Source: Rhodospirillaceae bacterium (GTDB lineage Bacteria; Pseudomonadota; Alphaproteobacteria; UBA6615). From it: a DNA stretch of 64,000 nucleotides. Shown one piece after another: positions 42,990 through 52,597 of the stretch. Both the position numbers and the translations under genes were made by a program. The notes below the pieces were generated by a model. It did not search any database. It was not told the origin of the DNA and saw only the letters and a program-made list of their open reading frames with translations. How positions within the stretch are numbered: position 1 is the first letter of the stretch; every line of letters begins with the position of its first letter. The stretch is from positions 24,157-88,156 of the forward strand of contig JABIVD010000053.1 in NCBI GenBank assembly GCA_018667335.1, read 5' to 3'.

Positions 42990-43994
42990 ATGAACGTTCG
43001 CGACGGTTTCATCGAAGCGGTCGGCAATACGCCGCTGATCAAGTTACGTCGGGCCTCGGAAGAGACCGGATGCACCATCCTGGGAAAGGCTGAGTTTCTC
43101 AATCCCGCCGGATCCGTCAAGGACCGTGCCGCCCTGGCCATCGTCAAGGACGCCGAGGCGAAAGGCCTGCTGAAACCCGGCGGTGTCATCGTCGAAGGGA
43201 CGGCCGGCAACACCGGCATCGGGCTTGCACATGTGGCGAATGCCCTTGGCTACCGCACGGTCATTGTCATTCCCGAGACCCAGACCCAGGAAAAGAAGGA
43301 CGCCCTGCGTCAGGCCGGTGCCGAGCTCATCGAGGTGCCCGCGGTCCCGTACAAGGACCCCAACAACTACATCAAGCAGTCGGGTCGCCTGGCTGATGAG
43401 CTCGCCGCCAAGGAAGACGCGGGCGCGATCTGGGCCAACCAGTTCGACAATGTTGCGAACCGGCAGGGTCATTTCGATACCACAGGCCCCGAGATCTGGG
43501 ACCAGACCGAGGGTAAGCTCGACGGCTTCATCTGCGCGGTCGGTACCGGCGGCACCCTTGCCGGTGTGGGCATGTATCTGAAAAGTCGCAATCCGGACGT
43601 CAAGATCGGCCTCGCTGACCCGATGGGTGCGGCAATCTACAATTTCTATGCCAACGGGGAGCTCAAATCCGAGGGCTCATCGATCACCGAGGGCATCGGC
43701 CAAGGCCGGATTACCGCCAATCTCGAGGGTGCTCCGGTGGACTTTCCGTTCCAGATCCCCGACGAGGAAGCGCTGCCGATCATGTACAATCTGATCCGCG
43801 AAGAAGGCCTCAGTGTCGGGACGTCGAGCGGCATCAACGTCGCCGGTGCGATCCGTCTGGGCAAGGAACTGGGACCGGGCCACACGATCGTCACCGTCCT
43901 GTGTGATGGCTCCCATCGCTACGCGTCCAAGATCTTCAACGTGGCATTCCTCAAGGAAAAGGGCCTGCCCTTCCCGGAATGGCTGGACAATTGA
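42990..43994 (+). CDS. cysK: cysteine synthase (O-acetylserine sulfhydrylase)
   Basis: A 334-residue PLP enzyme with NTPLIKL, the cofactor lysine K44 in NPAGSVKDRA, the substrate loop EGTAGNTGIG and the phosphate-binding region VGTGGTLAG. It makes cysteine from O-acetylserine and sulfide. The C-terminus is slightly longer than the classical CysK, and the family also includes cystathionine beta-synthase-like relatives. An AGGCAGTGAA stretch precedes the ATG. The next gene starts with TTG overlapping its stop, so they are co-translated. Confidence 0.9.
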   Translation: MNVRDGFIEAVGNTPLIKLRRASEETGCTILGKAEFLNPAGSVKDRAALAIVKDAEAKGLLKPGGVIVEGTAGNTGIGLAHVANALGYRTVIVIPETQTQEKKDALRQAGAELIEVPAVPYKDPNNYIKQSGRLADELAAKEDAGAIWANQFDNVANRQGHFDTTGPEIWDQTEGKLDGFICAVGTGGTLAGVGMYLKSRNPDVKIGLADPMGAAIYNFYANGELKSEGSSITEGIGQGRITANLEGAPVDFPFQIPDEEALPIMYNLIREEGLSVGTSSGINVAGAIRLGKELGPGHTIVTVLCDGSHRYASKIFNVAFLKEKGLPFPEWLDN

Positions 43995-44731
43995 GCAACG
44001 CTGCAACGGACACGGTCTTCCGCGACGACGCCTACGCCAAATCCTGCGACGCAACGATTGTCTCGGTGAACGATCTGGGCGGCATCGTTCTCGACCGGAC
44101 CGTATTTTACCCGACAGGCGGCGGTCAGCCCGGTGATTCCGGCATCTTGCGGCTTGCAGATGGCACCACCATCGAGATCGCAACCACGGTAAAGGGTCGC
44201 GACGAGGATGGCGGGCCGGACATAATCGTGCATGTGCCCGCCGAAGCTCAGATTTCGCCGGCCACGGGCGCCAAACTCACGGCCGAAATCGACTGGGCGC
44301 GGCGGCACCGCATGATGCGGGTTCACACCTGCCTGCACCTGCTTTCGGCCGTCGTAGAGTTTCCGGTGACCGGCGGCCAGGTGAACGACGGCAAGGGTCG
44401 GCTCGATTTCGCCATTCCGGAGAGCAATCTGGACAAGGACGAGATCACCGCGAAACTGAACGAATTGATCGCCGGCAATCATGCCGTCGATCAGGACTGG
44501 ATCACCGACGCCGAGCTCACAGCCCAGCCCGATCTGGTGAAGACCATGAGCGTGAAACCGCCGAGCGGTGCCGGTCAGGTTCGCCTGATCCGGATTGCCG
44601 GTCAGGATCTGCAGCCATGCGGCGGCACACATGTCGCGAACACGTCGGAAATTGGCCCCGTCACGGTCACCAAAATCGAGAGCAAGGGGCGTCAGAACCG
44701 GCGCGTTGCGATCTCTCTAAACGACATATAA
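43991..44731 (+). CDS. AlaX-type alanyl-tRNA editing hydrolase
   Basis: A 246-residue free-standing editing domain. The zinc ligands are HTCLH (H, H) near residue 111 and CGGTHVANTSE near 214. The N-terminal half (TVFYPTGGGQPGDSG) is also conserved with the AlaRS editing domain. It hydrolyses mischarged Ser- or Gly-tRNA(Ala). The TTG start overlaps the cysK stop (TTGA). Its place in a cysteine operon is unusual. Confidence 0.87.
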   Translation: MSNAATDTVFRDDAYAKSCDATIVSVNDLGGIVLDRTVFYPTGGGQPGDSGILRLADGTTIEIATTVKGRDEDGGPDIIVHVPAEAQISPATGAKLTAEIDWARRHRMMRVHTCLHLLSAVVEFPVTGGQVNDGKGRLDFAIPESNLDKDEITAKLNELIAGNHAVDQDWITDAELTAQPDLVKTMSVKPPSGAGQVRLIRIAGQDLQPCGGTHVANTSEIGPVTVTKIESKGRQNRRVAISLNDI

Positions 44732-44756
44732 ATCAGATACATAAGGAATAATTCTT

Positions 44757-45620
44757 ATGACCTACGTAAACGCTGGTTCACTGGTCGACACGGCCTGGGT
44801 TGCCGACCATTTGGACGACCCGAACGTCCGTATCCTCGACGGCTCATATCACCTCGCGGCGACAGGCCGGAACGGCAAGGCCGAGTATCAGGAGGCGCAT
44901 ATCCCGGGCACGATCCATTTCGATATTGATGCCGTGTGCGACCCGGCTCCGACCCCCTCGCCCCATATGTTCCCGAGCGCAGATGACTTCAGCGCAGCCG
45001 TGGGGGCCATGGGCATCTCCAACGATCAGCGGGTCATCGTCTACGACGCCGACGGCCTATTCTCGGCCCCGCGGGTCTGGTGGATGTTTCGGGCCTTCGG
45101 CCACGAGAATGTGGCCGTGATGACCGGCGGGTTCCGCAAGTGGCAGGCGGAGGACCGCCCGGTTACTGCGGATATCCCGTCATTTGCAGCTGCAACCTTT
45201 AGCGCGAGCTTGGACGAGACGAAACTCCGCTCAATCGCTCAGATTCAGGCCAACATCGAGAGCACCGAGGAACTGGTGCTGGATGCTCGCGCCGCCAATC
45301 GTTTCGACGGCAGCCAGCCCGAGGCGCGCGCCGGCGTGGAGCCCGGCCACATCCCGGGCTCGACCAACCTGCCATATGCCGAGATCGTCGACGCTGAATC
45401 CGGTGCCTTCCGTGACGCCGACACGCTACGCGCCGCTTTCGACAGGGCCGGCGTGGACGGTTCCCGCACCGTGACGACGACCTGCGGATCAGGCGTTACC
45501 GCCTGCATCCTGGGTCTCGGTATGCATCTGGTCGGCCGCGACAATTGGGCCCTCTACGACGGATCCTGGACCGAATGGGGCAGCAATGACGAAACACCAA
45601 AGGAAAAGGGTGCCGCATGA
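44757..45620 (+). CDS. sseA: 3-mercaptopyruvate sulfurtransferase
   Basis: A 287-residue tandem rhodanese. The catalytic C243 lies in TTCGSGVTAC; the CGSGVTA loop is diagnostic of mercaptopyruvate sulfurtransferases, whereas thiosulfate-type rhodaneses have CRKGVT. It transfers sulfur from mercaptopyruvate to thiols or cyanide. AAGGAATAATTCTT precedes the ATG. Its stop overlaps the next start by 4 bp. Confidence 0.93.
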   Translation: MTYVNAGSLVDTAWVADHLDDPNVRILDGSYHLAATGRNGKAEYQEAHIPGTIHFDIDAVCDPAPTPSPHMFPSADDFSAAVGAMGISNDQRVIVYDADGLFSAPRVWWMFRAFGHENVAVMTGGFRKWQAEDRPVTADIPSFAAATFSASLDETKLRSIAQIQANIESTEELVLDARAANRFDGSQPEARAGVEPGHIPGSTNLPYAEIVDAESGAFRDADTLRAAFDRAGVDGSRTVTTTCGSGVTACILGLGMHLVGRDNWALYDGSWTEWGSNDETPKEKGAA

Positions 45621-46795
45621 CCAAGAAGGACAATGTTCACCCGGAGACGCTGCTCGCCAGCGGTGGGCGTGACCCGGAGAACAATTTCGGGATCGTCAAT
45701 CCGCCGGTTTATCACGCATCCACGATCACCAGCCCAACCTTGGCCGAGTGGCGCGCGCGCGATTTCACCAAGCACATCACCTACGGGCGCATGGGCACAC
45801 CAACCCAGAAGTCCCTCGAGGAAGCTGTCGCCCTGGTCGAGGGCGGCGATCACGCAATCGCCGTGTCGTCCGGGCTCGCGTCAATCACCACGGCAATCTC
45901 CGCCTTTGTCGAAAGCGGTGACCATATTCTCGTCTCCGACAGCGCCTATTTCCCGACGCGCAATTTCTGCAACAACGTCATGGCCAAGTACGGCGTCGAG
46001 ACCACCTATTACGATCCCCTGATCGGCGCCGGCATCGCAGACCTGCTGCGGGACAACACCAAGGTCGTGCTCACCGAAGCGCCCGGCTCCCAGACCTTCG
46101 AAGTCCAGGATATTCCGGCGATCTCCGCCGCAGCACACGCGCGTGGTGCAGTCGTCATCAACGACAACACCTGGGGTACGCCGCTCAACTTCCGGTCCTT
46201 CGAGAAAGGCGTCGATGTCTCGGTACATGCCGCGACCAAATATATCGTCGGCCATTCGGACGCCATGCTCGGCATCATCGTCACGACGGAAGAGTATTAC
46301 GAAAAGATCCTGATGAACTTCCGCTACTGGGGTCAGCATGCCGCGCCGGACGATTGCTATCTCGGCTTGCGGGGCCTGCGCACCATGGCGGTGCGCCTGC
46401 GCCAGCACGAGGAAAACGCGCTCACCGTCGCCAAATGGCTGAAGACACGCCCGGAAGTCACCCGGGTCCTCTTCCCCGCCCTGCCCGATGATCCCGGACA
46501 TGAACTCTGGAAGCGCGATTTCGAGGGCGCATGTGGCCTGTTCGGCCTGACCCTGGACAAACACCATGACGACACGGCGCTGGGCGCCATGCTCGACGGC
46601 ATGGAACTATTTGCCATGGGTGCCAGCTGGGGCGGTTATGAGTCCCTCATCCTTCCGTCGAAGCCCCTCCGGACCGCGACCGAATGGGAATCGACCGGCA
46701 CCCTGTTGCGTCTGCATGTGGGTCTCGAACATCCCGATGATCTGATCGCCGACCTCGAGGCCGGGCTCGACCGTCTGGCCGCAGCGGCCGGATGA
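45617..46795 (+). CDS. metC: cystathionine beta-lyase
   Basis: A 392-residue gamma-family PLP enzyme. The cofactor lysine is K208 (HAATKYIVGHSD). SSGLASITTAI, NTWGTPLNFRSFEKGVD and GASWGGYESLILPS fit MetC-type cystathionine beta-lyase. It converts cystathionine to homocysteine, pyruvate and ammonia. It overlaps sseA and the PEPC-like gene by 4 bp each. Confidence 0.9.
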   Translation: MTKKDNVHPETLLASGGRDPENNFGIVNPPVYHASTITSPTLAEWRARDFTKHITYGRMGTPTQKSLEEAVALVEGGDHAIAVSSGLASITTAISAFVESGDHILVSDSAYFPTRNFCNNVMAKYGVETTYYDPLIGAGIADLLRDNTKVVLTEAPGSQTFEVQDIPAISAAAHARGAVVINDNTWGTPLNFRSFEKGVDVSVHAATKYIVGHSDAMLGIIVTTEEYYEKILMNFRYWGQHAAPDDCYLGLRGLRTMAVRLRQHEENALTVAKWLKTRPEVTRVLFPALPDDPGHELWKRDFEGACGLFGLTLDKHHDDTALGAMLDGMELFAMGASWGGYESLILPSKPLRTATEWESTGTLLRLHVGLEHPDDLIADLEAGLDRLAAAAG

Positions 46796-49695
46796 GCCCT
46801 GCCAGTTCGTCCGAGGACATCTCCGGCCAGCTCTCCATCCTCTATGGGGCATACCGGCATGCGGCACGGGACGAGCCGCTCGCAAACCATGTGCAGAAGG
46901 TCTCCGACGAGATCACGCGCATGCTCGATCGCGGCGACATCGCGCTTGCCGACCTCACGGATGCCGTCGACGGGCTGACCCGGGATGCTTTCCAGGTCCG
47001 TGCCGGCCGCCTCGGCAAGTATCTCGGCGAGGTTGATCCAGAGGTGAACGCGCAGGGCCTGCGCGACCTGTTCGAAGGCCTGACCCGCAGCCCGGACGGG
47101 AAGACCGTCGCATTCACCGATTTCAGCACCCTGGTCGAACGCGCGACCTTCGGCATTGTCTTCACCGCGCATCCCACCTTCTCTATGTCGCGCGAAGCGA
47201 TGAGCGCCCTTGCCGAACTTGCGGGAGACCCGACGGAATCAAGCGACGTCATCCAGTCCCTGTCCGACGGCGACCTGTTCGGACCGCCCGCGCCAATCGA
47301 CCTGCGCCTCGAAGAGGAATTCGCAGCCCGGGCCATCGCCAATGCGCGTCTGGCACGTGGCCAGGTTCACGCCATCATTCTCGATGTGGCCAGGGCCGCC
47401 TACCCCGACGAGTGGCGCAAACTCGTGCCGCAGATCGCAACGCTCGCGAGTTGGGTCGGATACGACCTCGACGGCCGCGCCGATATCGGTTGGTCGGACA
47501 CGCTGTCCGCACGTCTGCGCAGCGAACTCGACCAGGTCGACTATTTGATCAGCCGTGCCACCGCCATCAACGCCGACATCTCCGGCATTGCCGACCCGGG
47601 CGACGAGTTCCCTGCCCAGATAGAACTGGTGGCCGCACGATTGGCCGGATTGCGCGACCTGATCGCTGCCGACCTGGCCTCCCTCAACACGGATACGATG
47701 GATGGTGACGCGGTTCAGCAGTTCAACCGCCACATCGCGTCGCGCAGCGACACGCGCCAGAGCAGCGCCGCCGCGTTGCGCACACCGCTGGACCGCGCCG
47801 TAGAAATAGCACCGAGCGAACTGGCCGGCGCCGTCGCCAATCTCCGCGCCCTCGTCGCCACCAGCGGGCTGGGTGCCGCGCATGTGCATCTCCGGCTTAA
47901 CGCGTCACAGCTGGTCAACGCGATCCGCCGGGATGTCGGCCTCGAACACTCGCCCAACGTATCGGCCACCCGACGCTCCCATATGCGCGCCCTGAACGAA
48001 TTGATTGCGGACGCATCTCCCGTGACCAGCAATTTCGGCGATGTCATCGCGGAATCCGCATCGGCGCGACGGCTGTTCATGATCGCCTCTCAGATCCTGA
48101 AACATATCGATTCCGAGACCCCGATCCGGCTGCTGATCGCCGAGTGTGAATCTCCGTTCGAGGTTCTCACTGCGCTGTATTTCGCGCGCCTGTTCGGGAT
48201 CGACGACCGGCTGGATATCTCGCCCCTGTTCGAGACCCCGCACGCGCTCGAACATGGCCACGACATGATCGCTGAACTCGTCGAGAACGAGTATTTCCGG
48301 GCCTATGTCCACACGCGCAAACGGATATGCGTGCAGACCGGATTCTCCGACGCCGGACGGTTCATGGGGCAGATTGCCGCCTCGCTGGCGATCGAGCGAT
48401 TTCGGATCAAGCTCGCCGGCGTCCTCGCGGCAGCTGGACTGACGGACATCGAAGTCGTGATCTTCGACACCCATGGAGAATCCGTCGGGCGCGGCGCCCA
48501 CCCCGCCGCGTTCGCCCAGCGGCTCGATTACGTGGACACGCCGTTCAGCCGCTCGGTATTCGAGGCCGCTGAAATCACGTCAAAGCAGGAGCTCAGTTTC
48601 CAGGGCGGCGACGGGTATGTCTTCTTCGCCGATCCCGAGATCGCCCTGGCGACCCTCAGCCGACTGGTCGAACAGCGGTTTGATACCGAAGGCCCGGCTG
48701 CGGCGGTCGACGATAGTTTCTACGCCGACACCGATTTCTCGCTCGAATTCTTCCTCGCCGTGAAGAGCTTCCACGACCGGCTGGTCGAGGACACCGACTA
48801 TGCGTCGTTACTCGCCACCTTTGCGACCAACCTCCTGCCCACATCCGGGTCACGCCCGACCAAGCGCGCCCATGAGGGGCAGAGGCCGGCCGATTCATCC
48901 CACCCGTCGCAAATTCGCGCCATCCCGAACAACGCGATCCTGCAGCAGCTTGGATATCTCGCGAATACCGTCGGGGGATTGGGCGGCGCCATCGCGATCG
49001 ATCCCGAGCGGTTTCAGGGAATCTACGACCAGTCGCCGCGCCTGCAGAGCCTGGTCGATCTCGCCTACCGGGCCGACAGCTATGGCTCGTTGGCCGCGTT
49101 CCGCGCCTATGTCGGCCTGTTTGACCCGGTGTCATGGCTCCTGCGGGCGCAGGCCAGTGACGACCCGATCCTGCGCGAACCCATGGAAAGCCTGGCCGGC
49201 ACGCTCCAGCGCAATCGGCGTCACGAACGGTTGAGCCGAATGTTGCGGCTGTTCCTGCAAGACAGCATCGCGCGCCAGACGGCATTCGACGAACTCGGCC
49301 TGAACGGCGCGGCGTCACCCGATGCGATGCCCGACCCAGACGCCACAGTGGAGTTGCTGCACGCCATACGGGTGGCGGTGATTGGGCACCTGTTCCGGCT
49401 GATCACCCGGGTGCCGCGGTTCAGCCGGGAACCGAATGTCACGATCGACGATGTGGTGGCGGAATTGCTGCAGCTCGGCATCCCCAGCGCGCTGGTGATT
49501 CTCGAACGCGCCTTCCCTGTTCCCAGCAGCCAGCGGCCGGCGGAGGATTTCGGTGAGCCCTCCTCCTACGCCCAGCTCAGCCGCGAGGGCTATATCGACG
49601 AGCACATCACGATCTTCAAGCCGCTGCGTGAGACCTACGCGCTGATCCAGAAGATCAGCACCGGCATCACGCACGCATGCGGGGCGATTGGCTAG
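46792..49695 (+). CDS. divergent phosphoenolpyruvate carboxylase-like protein
   Basis: A 967-residue protein with the overall PEPC layout: FTAHPTFSM at 125-133 (catalytic H127 kept, but the usual Glu after HPT is Phe), ASWVGYDLDGRADIG in place of WIGGDRDG, and FETPHALEHGHDM plus THGESVGRGAHP in place of the FETL and HGRGGTVGRGGGP regions. In the last, two residues including one conserved Arg are missing. The C-terminus ends ITHACGAIG and lacks the invariant MRNTG. Classical carboxylase activity is therefore doubtful. Its ATG overlaps the metC stop. Confidence 0.75.
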   Translation: MSPASSSEDISGQLSILYGAYRHAARDEPLANHVQKVSDEITRMLDRGDIALADLTDAVDGLTRDAFQVRAGRLGKYLGEVDPEVNAQGLRDLFEGLTRSPDGKTVAFTDFSTLVERATFGIVFTAHPTFSMSREAMSALAELAGDPTESSDVIQSLSDGDLFGPPAPIDLRLEEEFAARAIANARLARGQVHAIILDVARAAYPDEWRKLVPQIATLASWVGYDLDGRADIGWSDTLSARLRSELDQVDYLISRATAINADISGIADPGDEFPAQIELVAARLAGLRDLIAADLASLNTDTMDGDAVQQFNRHIASRSDTRQSSAAALRTPLDRAVEIAPSELAGAVANLRALVATSGLGAAHVHLRLNASQLVNAIRRDVGLEHSPNVSATRRSHMRALNELIADASPVTSNFGDVIAESASARRLFMIASQILKHIDSETPIRLLIAECESPFEVLTALYFARLFGIDDRLDISPLFETPHALEHGHDMIAELVENEYFRAYVHTRKRICVQTGFSDAGRFMGQIAASLAIERFRIKLAGVLAAAGLTDIEVVIFDTHGESVGRGAHPAAFAQRLDYVDTPFSRSVFEAAEITSKQELSFQGGDGYVFFADPEIALATLSRLVEQRFDTEGPAAAVDDSFYADTDFSLEFFLAVKSFHDRLVEDTDYASLLATFATNLLPTSGSRPTKRAHEGQRPADSSHPSQIRAIPNNAILQQLGYLANTVGGLGGAIAIDPERFQGIYDQSPRLQSLVDLAYRADSYGSLAAFRAYVGLFDPVSWLLRAQASDDPILREPMESLAGTLQRNRRHERLSRMLRLFLQDSIARQTAFDELGLNGAASPDAMPDPDATVELLHAIRVAVIGHLFRLITRVPRFSREPNVTIDDVVAELLQLGIPSALVILERAFPVPSSQRPAEDFGEPSSYAQLSREGYIDEHITIFKPLRETYALIQKISTGITHACGAIG

Positions 49696-49725
49696 ATCCG
49701 CAGCTTGATCCGCCGCCAGATCCGC

Positions 49726-50979
49726 CTAGGCCTGCGGAGGCTCCTCGGTGGGTGCCTCACCCTTCAAGCGTGGCGTCCAGCCCGACAGCATTCGTGCAAC
49801 GACAATCGGCGTGACAAGCGACGTCACCAGGCTGACCACGACGATCGCCGAGAACAATTCGGGTGGCATTGCCCAGTCTCCCAGGCGGCGTCCCTCGAAG
49901 GCGATGACCAGCGCGATCTCCGCACGCGGGACCATGCTCACCCCGAGGACGAGCCCGCCCATCAGGGTGGTCATCGACAGCGCCGGTAAAACGGTTCCGG
50001 CGATTTTGCCAAGGACACCGGCGACGAGCAGCGGGACGCCGATTGCCAGCCCGGCGACCAGGAGGGTCGGCTCAAACAACAAACCGATGCTGACGAAGAA
50101 GAACGGCGAGAAGAAATCATACAGCGGCGAAAAGGCCTCATCGACCTGCACAGCTGCTTTCTCATGGCTGAATATCATCCCCGCAAACAGGCCTCCGACA
50201 GCCAGGGAAAACCCGAGCCAGCCCGCCGCAGCGGCGATGACAAGCGCCATACCCGCTATCGGAATCATCCGGTTCGGGCTCGGCTCGAGGCGCTCAAAGA
50301 ATGTCGTGATGGGCCGTTCGAGATAGTAGGCAAACGCGATACAGAGCGCCGCGAAACCGGCAACCTTGAGCAACACGACGAACCCGGCCTGGCCCAACGC
50401 ACTGAGCACGCCGCCGTTCCCCAACATCAGGACCGGCGCAATCGAGATCAGCAGGATCATCAGAATGATGCCCGAGATGTCATCGAGTTCGGCGACGTCG
50501 GTCAGCAACGCACCGGCCGGGGTGCGCAGGCGCCCGGCATCGCGCCAGACGCCAAGGCAGATACCGAGACTGGTGGCCGTCAGGGCGACGCCCGCAAAAA
50601 GGCTGGGAATGAACGGAATCCCGAGCAGGTAATGGGCGGTGGCAAACCCGGCCAGGCCGCTGGCCGCGACATTCCCGATCCAGACCCAGGCGGCCCGGCG
50701 GATTTGGCGCAGCATGTCGCGAACATCCGCCTCGATCCCGACGCGAAACAGCAATGTGATGACGCCGATCCCGCCGAGGAACTCGTAGACCGCGATCACC
50801 TCGCCGGTCAGCAGAGCCCCGTTTATGTCAACGAATCTGGCCGCCACGCCCAGCAGCATGTAGCCGACCAGCGGCGGTATGCCGATCCGTCGGCAGAGCC
50901 CGCGCAGAATCATGGCTGCGACGACGGTCGCACCGATCAACAGGATGATCAGCGGCAGATTTTCGATCGCCCCGTTCAT
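49726..50979 (-). CDS. cation:proton antiporter (CPA2/Kef type)
   Basis: A 417-residue protein with about 12 membrane segments. It has CPA2 motifs such as LFRVGIEADVRDMLRQI, TDVAELDDISGIILMILLI (the TDVA..DD pair resembles the ion-binding Asp region) and GLVLGVSMVPRAEIALVIA. No TrkA-N regulatory domain is attached. It probably exchanges Na+ or K+ for protons. It converges on the PEPC-like gene. Confidence 0.88.
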   Translation of the reverse strand: MNGAIENLPLIILLIGATVVAAMILRGLCRRIGIPPLVGYMLLGVAARFVDINGALLTGEVIAVYEFLGGIGVITLLFRVGIEADVRDMLRQIRRAAWVWIGNVAASGLAGFATAHYLLGIPFIPSLFAGVALTATSLGICLGVWRDAGRLRTPAGALLTDVAELDDISGIILMILLISIAPVLMLGNGGVLSALGQAGFVVLLKVAGFAALCIAFAYYLERPITTFFERLEPSPNRMIPIAGMALVIAAAAGWLGFSLAVGGLFAGMIFSHEKAAVQVDEAFSPLYDFFSPFFFVSIGLLFEPTLLVAGLAIGVPLLVAGVLGKIAGTVLPALSMTTLMGGLVLGVSMVPRAEIALVIAFEGRRLGDWAMPPELFSAIVVVSLVTSLVTPIVVARMLSGWTPRLKGEAPTEEPPQA

Positions 50980-51118
50980 GTCATTCCCACCATTGCGCGC
51001 ACCAGACAGTCCGCCGTCGACGTAACAACCGGAGCCACATCAAGGGTGCAGACCGCCTCGGGTCACGTCAACCGCGGCCGCGGGGAACGCTGGGCGAGCG
51101 GTTGGTTCTGACGAGCAC

Positions 51119-52579
51119 CTAACCATCATCGTGCAGCGTATCCAGGTCGATCCCCCGCGTGTCGATACGATAACGCCAGGTGACAAGCGCCCCGATCAAT
51201 GACGTTGCGATGAGTATGCCGAGCACCGTGCCCTGCCCCAGATCAAGCAGCAGGACCGGAAACAGGAATGCGGTGGCAACGGCACCGATCTTGGCAAAGG
51301 ACGCGGCAAACCCCGCGCCCTTTCCACGCAAATGCGTGGGGAACACTTCGCCGGCGATCAGGTAAGTCTGGGCGTTCGGGCCCATGTTCGTCATGAAATT
51401 GAACAGCATGAAGCCTGCAAAAATCAGGACGAGTTGTGTTGTACCGCTGAACGCGCCGGACAAAGCGGCGATAGACAAGCCGGCGGCACAACCGACGAAG
51501 CCGGCCACCTGAAGCCTGACGCGCCCGACACGGTCGGCCAGCAAAACCGCGACGACGATGCCGACGATCAGCAAAACATCGATCATCGCGGTGCCCTTGG
51601 CGGCGGCCATATCGCCATGCACGATCTGCGCAACGGACCCGGACTTCACCACCGAATGACCGAGCGTCGCGGCAAGAATCGTGGGCGTAAATATTCCGAT
51701 TCCGTATGTCCCGAGGTCCTGCAGAAACCATGGCAGGGAGGCAAAGATTGTGGCGCGCCGGTTGCGGCGTGAAAACAGGGCCGCGTATCCGGTCGTGCGT
51801 GAACCGAATGTGGCTGGCGGGGGCGCAATGTTCAGCTGGTCCGGATAAGGCGGATCGCGCCGCAGCAGACGCGTCAGAGATTTTTGTGCGGGTCCAATAT
51901 CGCCATGGGCCATCAGCCAGTTCGCGCTCTCGGGCACATAGATGCGCCCGATCGCGACGGCGAGGCCGGGGATGATCGCCACGGCATACATCCAGCGCCA
52001 GGCGGCCAAATCGGGCTCCTGGGAGAGCACCAGGACCCCCACTGCAACGCCGAAAATTGCCCCAAGTGCCTGGAAACCAAAGGCGCCGATCACCAGTTTT
52101 CCGCGCACCCTCGACGGGATCGCTTCGGAGATCATCATGTGTGCCGTCGGATAATCGGCCCCCAGGGCAAGCCCCATACCGAACAGGAAGATCACCAGCA
52201 GCGGCAGGTTGGGCGTGACGGCAATCGCGACCAGAAAGGCCACGAACAGGAACATCTCGCCGACGAACAGCGGCTTTCGCCCGATCCTGTCGGCCAAACC
52301 GCCGAGCAAGGTGGCCCCGAACAATATGCCGGCGAGCGGTGCGGCCCCGACAAGCCCATGCCCGACCCCGTCGAGCTCGAATTCCCGGGCCATCAACGGC
52401 AGCGCGACACCGGTGAGAAAGACGACCATGCCCTCGAAGAATTTGCCGGCCGCGGCGAGCAGCCAGATGCGCCATTGCATGCCCGTGAGAGGCACCTGTG
52501 AAACCGGCGTTCCGTCCGGCCAGAAAGGTGTCTCGTCGATATGTTGTTGCACCGTTTTCGGCGCGGACGCAGGCGTCAT
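51119..52579 (-). CDS. MFS transporter (sugar-porter-like)
   Basis: A 486-residue protein with 12 membrane segments, MFS motif GGLADRIGRKPLF between helices 2 and 3, and WMYAVAIIPGLAVAIGRIYV plus PESANWL, as in the metabolite:H+ symporter or sugar-porter branch. A central cytoplasmic loop (residues ~230-275) is long. Start chosen at MTPASAPKTV; it is 18 bp downstream of the glutathionyl-hydroquinone reductase gene, suggesting an operon. The 139 bp upstream of the neighbouring antiporter gene (50980-51118) hold no gene. Confidence 0.85.
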   Translation of the reverse strand: MTPASAPKTVQQHIDETPFWPDGTPVSQVPLTGMQWRIWLLAAAGKFFEGMVVFLTGVALPLMAREFELDGVGHGLVGAAPLAGILFGATLLGGLADRIGRKPLFVGEMFLFVAFLVAIAVTPNLPLLVIFLFGMGLALGADYPTAHMMISEAIPSRVRGKLVIGAFGFQALGAIFGVAVGVLVLSQEPDLAAWRWMYAVAIIPGLAVAIGRIYVPESANWLMAHGDIGPAQKSLTRLLRRDPPYPDQLNIAPPPATFGSRTTGYAALFSRRNRRATIFASLPWFLQDLGTYGIGIFTPTILAATLGHSVVKSGSVAQIVHGDMAAAKGTAMIDVLLIVGIVVAVLLADRVGRVRLQVAGFVGCAAGLSIAALSGAFSGTTQLVLIFAGFMLFNFMTNMGPNAQTYLIAGEVFPTHLRGKGAGFAASFAKIGAVATAFLFPVLLLDLGQGTVLGILIATSLIGALVTWRYRIDTRGIDLDTLHDDG

Positions 52580-52597
52580 CAGATCAGGCGTTCCAGT

